A stretch of DNA of 56,660 bases. It comes from Actinomycetota bacterium (GTDB lineage: Bacteria > Actinomycetota > Coriobacteriia > Anaerosomatales > Anaerosomataceae). Of this stretch, positions 53,009-56,660 are shown one piece after another. Below the pieces are notes generated by a model that was not told where the DNA came from, made no database searches, and saw only the letters and a program-made list of their open reading frames with translations. A program made the position numbers and the translations under genes. Numbering within the stretch: the first letter of the stretch is position 1; every line of letters begins with the position of its first letter. The stretch is taken from NCBI GenBank assembly GCA_009668945.1, contig SBEH01000012.1, positions 1 to 56,660 on the forward strand, given 5' to 3'.

Positions 53009-53830
53009 CTATGTGTCCCTCGCGGCCGCCAGCGCCATCGCGAGGTGCGTCATCTCCTGCGCTGTCGTGATCCCTCCGTCGTCGGTCACGAACAGTCCGC
53101 CCGCCTTCGCCAGCACGCCCAGCCTACTGCCGAGTGCCTCGGCGCGTGTCGCGTTGACGAGCTCGGCGGTGAGCAGCCCGCCTAGCACCGCCAGGTCCGC
53201 CTCACGGGCCGCCCAGAACAGCCGCTCGAAGCCGTCGAAGTCGAGTCCCCCTCCGCAGTGGACGCCGGCGAAGCCGGCACGTCTGATCGCGGGAAGCATC
53301 AGACGGATGTCACCGTCCGAGTGGAACACGGCCGGCAGCCCGAGCGTGCCCAGCAACGCCGTGATCTCGGCGTACAAAGGCAGCAGCTGCGTGATCGCGA
53401 AGTCGGGCGCCACGAGCGGCCCCGCCGAGCCAGCCAGGTCCTCGGCGAGCACGACGGCCCGGGTGTCGGCACCCATGCCTCGCTCCAGCTGCGTCAGCAC
53501 GTCGCCGAGACCGTCTTCCAGCGCGTGACGCGTCTCATCAGGGCGCGTGAGCGTCTCCCGAAGCCCTTGCGCGAGACCTCGCGCTTCGATGACCGGCCAG
53601 AACGGACCGCTCACGGTCAGAAACGCCCCGACCCCGATCGCCTCGAGGTCCGAGACAGCATCCGACGTCCAGGCCTCGTCCGAGGGCACGAACGCGAACG
53701 CCGCACCGAGTTCTCCGCAGACCCGGGCAAGTGCGGCGGCGGGCTCCTCGTCCTCGTGCGCGTACGCAGCCGGGGGGACGAAGGTCAGACCGAACGCGAA
53801 CGGCGCCCCAGCTAGTGGCAGGCGGTCCAT
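53009..53830 (-). CDS. Uroporphyrinogen decarboxylase/MtaA-superfamily-like protein
   Basis: A 273-residue TIM-barrel-type protein. LPAVFHSDGDIRLMLPAIRRAGFAGVH followed by a glycine-rich GGGLDFDGFERLFW matches the pattern of the URO-D superfamily (HemE and corrinoid methyltransferases such as MtaA). It is shorter than HemE (about 340) and lacks the N-terminal substrate arginine motifs I would expect, so neither heme synthesis nor methyl transfer is assured. The ATG at 53828-53830 starts it 2 bases after the COG2426 gene. Confidence 0.6.
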   Translation of the reverse strand: MDRLPLAGAPFAFGLTFVPPAAYAHEDEEPAAALARVCGELGAAFAFVPSDEAWTSDAVSDLEAIGVGAFLTVSGPFWPVIEARGLAQGLRETLTRPDETRHALEDGLGDVLTQLERGMGADTRAVVLAEDLAGSAGPLVAPDFAITQLLPLYAEITALLGTLGLPAVFHSDGDIRLMLPAIRRAGFAGVHCGGGLDFDGFERLFWAAREADLAVLGGLLTAELVNATRAEALGSRLGVLAKAGGLFVTDDGGITTAQEMTHLAMALAAARDT

Positions 53831-53832
53831 CG

Positions 53833-54297
53833 CTAGAAGAGCGTGATGCCGGCGGCCACAAGCTCCGCGGCGCCCCACACCAGCAGAAACGCGCCGACAA
53901 CGCCGAGAGAGACTGCGAGGAAACCCTTCTTCACGTCCATGTCGAGCAGCCAGGCTGCGGCGGTGCCGGAGTAGGCACCGGTTCCCGGAAGCGGAATCGC
54001 GACGAACACGGCGAGCCCGAGGAAGCCGTACTTCTCCACGAGCGGGTGCGCCTTGTCCCGGACTCCCTCCAGCTTGCGGTGTATCCACCCGCCCTGCGGG
54101 AACCTCTCGTACATGAACTCAAGGAAGTAGTAGCCGGGCCAGTAGATGGCCAGGTTGGCCAGCAGAATCAGCGGCAGGTAGAGCCGCTCGCCCTGCTGGA
54201 ACGCCAGGGGGATGGCTCCGCGGAGTTCGATCCACGGAAGCCATGTCACGACGATGTACTTCAGCCAATCGGGAAGACCTGAGACGAATTCGGGCAT
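53833..54297 (-). CDS. COG2426 small multidrug-export-type membrane protein
   Basis: A 154-residue membrane protein with four hydrophobic segments, including WLPWIELRGAIPLAF at the N-terminus and the conserved KYGFLGLAVFVAIPLPGTGAY, both hallmarks of the Sm_multidrug_ex family. The family name comes from distant similarity; transport function is unproven. It lies between an uncharacterised gene (3 bases) and the URO-D-like gene (2 bases), so the three form one transcript. Confidence 0.82.
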   Translation of the reverse strand: MPEFVSGLPDWLKYIVVTWLPWIELRGAIPLAFQQGERLYLPLILLANLAIYWPGYYFLEFMYERFPQGGWIHRKLEGVRDKAHPLVEKYGFLGLAVFVAIPLPGTGAYSGTAAAWLLDMDVKKGFLAVSLGVVGAFLLVWGAAELVAAGITLF

Positions 54298-54300
54298 GCG

Positions 54301-54675
54301 CTACCTCTCCCGCGCGTACGCCGACCAGACGCGCTCGGCCTCACGACGCCAGAACGACTCCCGGTCCGCGATATCGCGTCCGAGCGATTCCGAGTTCCTG
54401 AAGTACCCGTCACCGGGCAACCCGGTATCGGCGCGCACCACCAGCGTGGCGAGCAGGATGCCGTAGCGCGCGTCGGCATCGGCACAGATCTCGTTCAGGA
54501 AGCCGACGATCGCCCACGAACGTGGCTTGAGGGTGATCGCGCTGACCTCACGACACAGTTCCGCGTACGTGAGTGTCCGCCGCTCGCGCGCGCGGCTTTC
54601 GATGAAGGCGTTCGCCTCCTGCTTGGCCGCTTCCCACGCCGGGCGCGGAAAGCCGTATCGGGTGTCTTCGGGCAT
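54301..54675 (-). CDS. Conserved protein of unknown function
   Basis: A 124-residue soluble protein with TLTYAELCREVSAITLKPRSW in the middle and LLATLVVRADTGLPGDGYF towards the C-terminus. I recall uncharacterised actinobacterial proteins with the same LTYxELxxxV and ALVVxKDTGLPGxGF pattern, but no function. The ATG at 54673-54675 lies 6 bases from a GATACT -10-like box, so the mRNA may be leaderless. It is divergent from the release-factor-like gene. Confidence 0.65.
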   Translation of the reverse strand: MPEDTRYGFPRPAWEAAKQEANAFIESRARERRTLTYAELCREVSAITLKPRSWAIVGFLNEICADADARYGILLATLVVRADTGLPGDGYFRNSESLGRDIADRESFWRREAERVWSAYARER

Positions 54676-54681
54676 AGCGGA

Positions 54682-54687
54682 AGTATC
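54682..54687 (-). promoter_or_regulatory. -10 box of a probable leaderless transcript (unknown gene)
   Basis: GATACT on the minus strand, 6 bases before the ATG at 54675. No ribosome site lies in between. Confidence 0.45.
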
Positions 54688-54741
54688 GCACACGTGTCGC
54701 GTGTATCTCGCCTACCCCGGTCGGCCGTCACCGTGCCGTCG

Positions 54742-54747
54742 TATGAT
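54742..54747 (+). promoter_or_regulatory. -10 box of a probable leaderless transcript (release-factor-like gene)
   Basis: TATGAT on the plus strand, 6 bases before the ATG at 54754, the same spacing as the divergent partner. GAGG lies between but is too close to act as a ribosome site. Confidence 0.5.
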
Positions 54748-54753
54748 TGAGGC

Positions 54754-55125
54754 ATGAGTGAGCCCTACGACATCCCCTCTGCCGACGACGCGCTCCTCGC
54801 CGAGTGCGTGGTGAACACGTTCCGCGGCACCGGACACGGAGGCCAGAGCGTGAACACCGCCGACTCCGCGGTGCGGCTGCGTCACGTGCCGAGCAGCATC
54901 GTGGTCGTGGCGCGCCGCGAGCGCAGCCAGTACCTCAACAAGCAGGCGGCCTTGGCGCGGCTTCGCGAGCGGCTCGAGGCCGAGAACGCGCGGATCGCGG
55001 CAGGAGGTGCGCCGCGCAAGCCGCAGCAGCGTTCGCGCGCGGTGCGAGAGCGCGTGCTCGCCGACAAGCGCGCTCGGGCGACGGTCAAGCGCTCGCGAGA
55101 GCGGGTGGACCCGGGCGAGGAGTAG
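54754..55125 (+). CDS. GGQ-motif peptide-chain release factor-like protein (ArfB-type candidate)
   Basis: A 123-residue protein made of only the RF-1 catalytic domain. GTGHGGQSVNTADSAVRL carries GGQ (29-31), which triggers peptidyl-tRNA hydrolysis. There is no codon-recognition domain. A basic C-terminal tail (RKPQQRSRAVRERV and onward, rich in Arg/Lys) follows, resembling the tail with which ArfB/YaeJ senses an empty mRNA channel. It lies beside ssrA and smpB, so ribosome rescue is the likely role. Confidence 0.83.
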   Translation: MSEPYDIPSADDALLAECVVNTFRGTGHGGQSVNTADSAVRLRHVPSSIVVVARRERSQYLNKQAALARLRERLEAENARIAAGGAPRKPQQRSRAVRERVLADKRARATVKRSRERVDPGEE

Positions 55126-55149
55126 GCTCGACGCCCCCGCGCATGCGAA

Positions 55150-55180
55150 CGCGCCCGCCCGCGTTGTGCGGGCAGGCGCG
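55150..55180. terminator. Terminator between release-factor-like gene and ssrA
   Basis: Arms CGCGCCCGCCCGC and GCGGGCAGGCGCG (one mismatch) with a 5-base loop lie between the convergent ends of the plus-strand gene and the tmRNA. Confidence 0.7.
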
Positions 55181-55189
55181 TGAAGGTTG

Positions 55190-55540
55190 TGGTGGAGGCG
55201 AGGAGAATCGAACTCCTGTCCACGACAGCCCCCTGGGGAGCATCTCCAGGCTCAGTCACATCTTGAGGTTCGGTCGGGGCAGCACGGTGTGACTAGCGCG
55301 CCCTTCCCTAGCTGGTTCAGTCTTTCGCCGAAGCATACCGGCTACGTCTTCGGCGGCAGTCCCCTAAGTGGCGTCAGGCCCGGTGACGGAGACTCGCACC
55401 GGCTGGCGTCGCTGCGCTGTTAGGCAGCGAGAGCAAGATCGTTGTCGACGCTTGAGCGTCTTGTGCCCCTGTTTATCGAGGTAAGGCGACCTCGGCCTGC
55501 TTCTCCCCTCAGAACTCCCGTGTCGAAACCAGTCGCCCCC
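55190..55540 (-). ncRNA. ssrA: Transfer-messenger RNA
   Basis: About 351 bases. The 5' end GGGGGCGACTGGTTTCGAC and 3' end GGAGTTCGATTCTCC followed by CGCCTCCACCA form the tRNA-Ala-like half. The acceptor pairs GGGGGCGA with TCGCCTCC. The tag reading frame (55420-55467) ends VDNDLALAA then TAA; starting from a GGC resume codon it would read GTRRSSVDNDLALAA. The resume codon is inferred. The tag ends in the LAA signal read by ClpXP, whose genes are at 22.7-24.6 kb. Confidence 0.95.
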
Positions 55541-55594
55541 GGAAGGTGAGGTGTATGTGAAGGTGCATTCCCGGCCCCTCTTGCCGGGAGATGA

Positions 55595-55600
55595 AGTATA
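55595..55600 (-). promoter_or_regulatory. Probable -10 box of ssrA
   Basis: TATACT on the minus strand, 54 bases before the mature tmRNA 5' end. No clear -35. A CCCGGC/GCCGGG hairpin lies in the 5' precursor. The rest of 55541-55704 shows only the GGGAGGAG ribosome site of the next gene. Confidence 0.5.
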
Positions 55601-55704
55601 GCGCGCGCCATGCCAGAGGTGCGAGAGAGGTGGCTGATCTGGGTAGAAGATGCCCCCGTGCGTACCGAGGGCGGCACGGCCCTCGGCTGAGGGAGGAGAC
55701 GAAG

Positions 55705-56205
55705 ATGAGCCTGCTGTCGCTGCGCCGCCGTGTGCGACTGACCGCAATTGTGGCCGCCGTGTCCCTGCTGGCGCTTCCTGCCATGAGCGGGTGCGCGAGC
55801 GAGTCGCGGGAGCAGGTGAAGGTAGCAGCCGACTATGTCCGCTGCAGTGTGAGAGCCGACTACGAGGGCATGAGCAAGGTGGTGTCCGCAGCAGCACGAC
55901 CATACTGCTACGCGATGGCCTCGGCTCCCCAGCCGGACCCTCCCCTCGCGGAGATCGTGGACGAGAAGTGGGAGAAAGGCTCCCTCGTCATCGAGATCAG
56001 CTGGGGACCGGCGAGCAGCTTCTTGCGGCTCTCCCCACCCAAGGGGGACGAGTCCAATGAGGTGGTCGTGGAGACCTGGAATGACGCGGGGGCCCGATCG
56101 GACGGAACGCTCACCGTGGCTCGCGAACAGGACAGACTCGTGGTGACGCACATCGACGGCGAGCCAATCGAAGAGGTGCTGACCGTGGGCTCAGGCGGTC
56201 TGTAG
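55705..56205 (+). CDS. Predicted lipoprotein of unknown function
   Basis: A 166-residue exported protein. The N-terminal LRRRVRLTAIVAAVSLLALP signal ends in the lipobox-like AMSGC, with the modified cysteine at position 30. The mature part has three further cysteines early (YVRCSV, PYCYAM) and a mixed alpha/beta C-terminus. GGGAGGAG precedes the ATG at 55705. It lies alone on the plus strand between ssrA and smpB. No family recognised. Confidence 0.72.
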   Translation: MSLLSLRRRVRLTAIVAAVSLLALPAMSGCASESREQVKVAADYVRCSVRADYEGMSKVVSAAARPYCYAMASAPQPDPPLAEIVDEKWEKGSLVIEISWGPASSFLRLSPPKGDESNEVVVETWNDAGARSDGTLTVAREQDRLVVTHIDGEPIEEVLTVGSGGL

Positions 56206-56206
56206 G

Positions 56207-56660
56207 CTACTCGCTCTTCGTCCGATCGCGCAGCGCGCGCTCCACGTCGCGCTTCTGGTCGCGCTCGGCGATCGCATCGCGCTTGTCGTAGAGCTTCTTG
56301 CCTCGAGCGAGTCCGATCTCGACCTTCACCAGGTTGCTCGCCGACAGGTAGACCTTGAGCGGCACGAGCGTGTACCCGCGCTCCTTTGTCTTGCCGATGA
56401 GGTAGCGAATCTCCGCCTTGCGAAGCAGCAGCTTGCGCTCGCGGTCGACGCGCACGTTGCTGCGGTTGCCGTGGCTGTAGGGCGAGATGTGCACGCCGTG
56501 GAGCCACACCTCGCCTCGGCGGATGGTGGCAAAGGAATCACGCAGGTTCGTCTTGTTCTCGCGGAGTGACTTGACCTCGGTACCGGTCAGCACGATGCCC
56601 GCCTCAAAGGTCTCGTCCACGAAGTAGTCGTGGTAGGCCTTCTTGTTGGAGGCTATGAGC
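56207..56660 (-). CDS. smpB: SsrA-binding protein SmpB, 5' end beyond window
   Basis: Binds tmRNA and carries it into stalled ribosomes. The reading frame is open through the right edge; the visible part begins IASNKKAYHDYF, near the normal SmpB start, so only about 5-10 residues are missing. TGTEVKSLRENKTNLRDSF, HISPYSHGN and RKLLLRKAEIRYL are classic SmpB segments, and the C-terminal basic tail (KKLYDKRDAIAERDQKRD) is complete. It ends 2 bases from the convergent lipoprotein gene. Confidence 0.96.
   Translation of the reverse strand, partial: LIASNKKAYHDYFVDETFEAGIVLTGTEVKSLRENKTNLRDSFATIRRGEVWLHGVHISPYSHGNRSNVRVDRERKLLLRKAEIRYLIGKTKERGYTLVPLKVYLSASNLVKVEIGLARGKKLYDKRDAIAERDQKRDVERALRDRTKSE

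Noticed and set aside
53009-53830. HemE, the heme-pathway uroporphyrinogen decarboxylase
   Set aside because: Too short, and the N-terminal substrate-binding motifs of HemE are not visible; only superfamily-level resemblance is claimed.

Overview
The window is 56.7 kb of GC-rich bacterial chromosome, coded mostly on the minus strand and tightly packed. An anaerobic actinobacterium, most likely in or near class Coriobacteriia, fits best; this is inference, not a database result. The support is the actinobacterial arginine order argC-J-B-D-F-R-G-H in one transcript, a T-box in front of pheST, leaderless-looking promoters, formate-tetrahydrofolate ligase (one-carbon metabolism typical of anaerobes), and a large membrane-anchored multiheme cytochrome locus. 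There are no phage genes, transposases or CRISPR arrays.

Layout, left to right. 1-8614: arginine biosynthesis operon, transcribed leftward from a promoter with tandem ARG-box-like operators (argH runs off the left edge). 8697-12513: pheS-pheT under a phenylalanine T-box. 12546-13407: a SipW-type signal peptidase overlapping its probable TasA/camelysin-like substrate. 13637-15076: infC-rpmI-rplT with an attenuator leader and an AUC start on infC. 15102-22194: a kinase-like pseudoenzyme, thrS, a zinc-ribbon membrane protein, folC and valS. 22389-25868: a small cysteine-rich protein on the plus strand, then tig-clpP-clpX. 26084-32711: seven-gene redox operon (tetraheme cytochrome, Tat-exported 4x[4Fe-4S] protein, NrfD-type quinone-interacting membrane protein, four anchored cytochromes with 11, 9, 9 and 12 heme motifs). 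32817-35260: divergent OmpR/PhoB-type regulator and histidine kinase, with 11-bp direct repeats at both ends of the locus. 36064-39267: tRNA genes, a VapBC-like toxin-antitoxin pair and fhs. 39344-42371: rdgB, rph, a metallo-beta-lactamase-fold hydrolase and murI. 42404-52813: a chemosensory operon (DUF4388 protein, CheR-TPR, CheY-like, PilB-like pseudo-ATPase, two CheW, an MCP without a sensor domain, CheA-REC hybrid, CheB). 53009-56660: a URO-D-like protein, a COG2426 membrane protein, an unknown protein, and a ribosome-rescue group (GGQ release-factor-like protein, tmRNA, smpB).

The two most interesting systems are the cytochrome operon and the chemosensory operon. The cytochrome operon looks like a menaquinol-to-surface electron conduit with about 45 predicted hemes and no recognisable terminal reductase. 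The chemosensory operon contains a type IV pilus extension-ATPase homologue whose nucleotide-binding and catalytic motifs have all been lost while its N-terminal MshEN-like region and zinc tetracysteine remain; it may act as a signal reader or scaffold rather than a motor.
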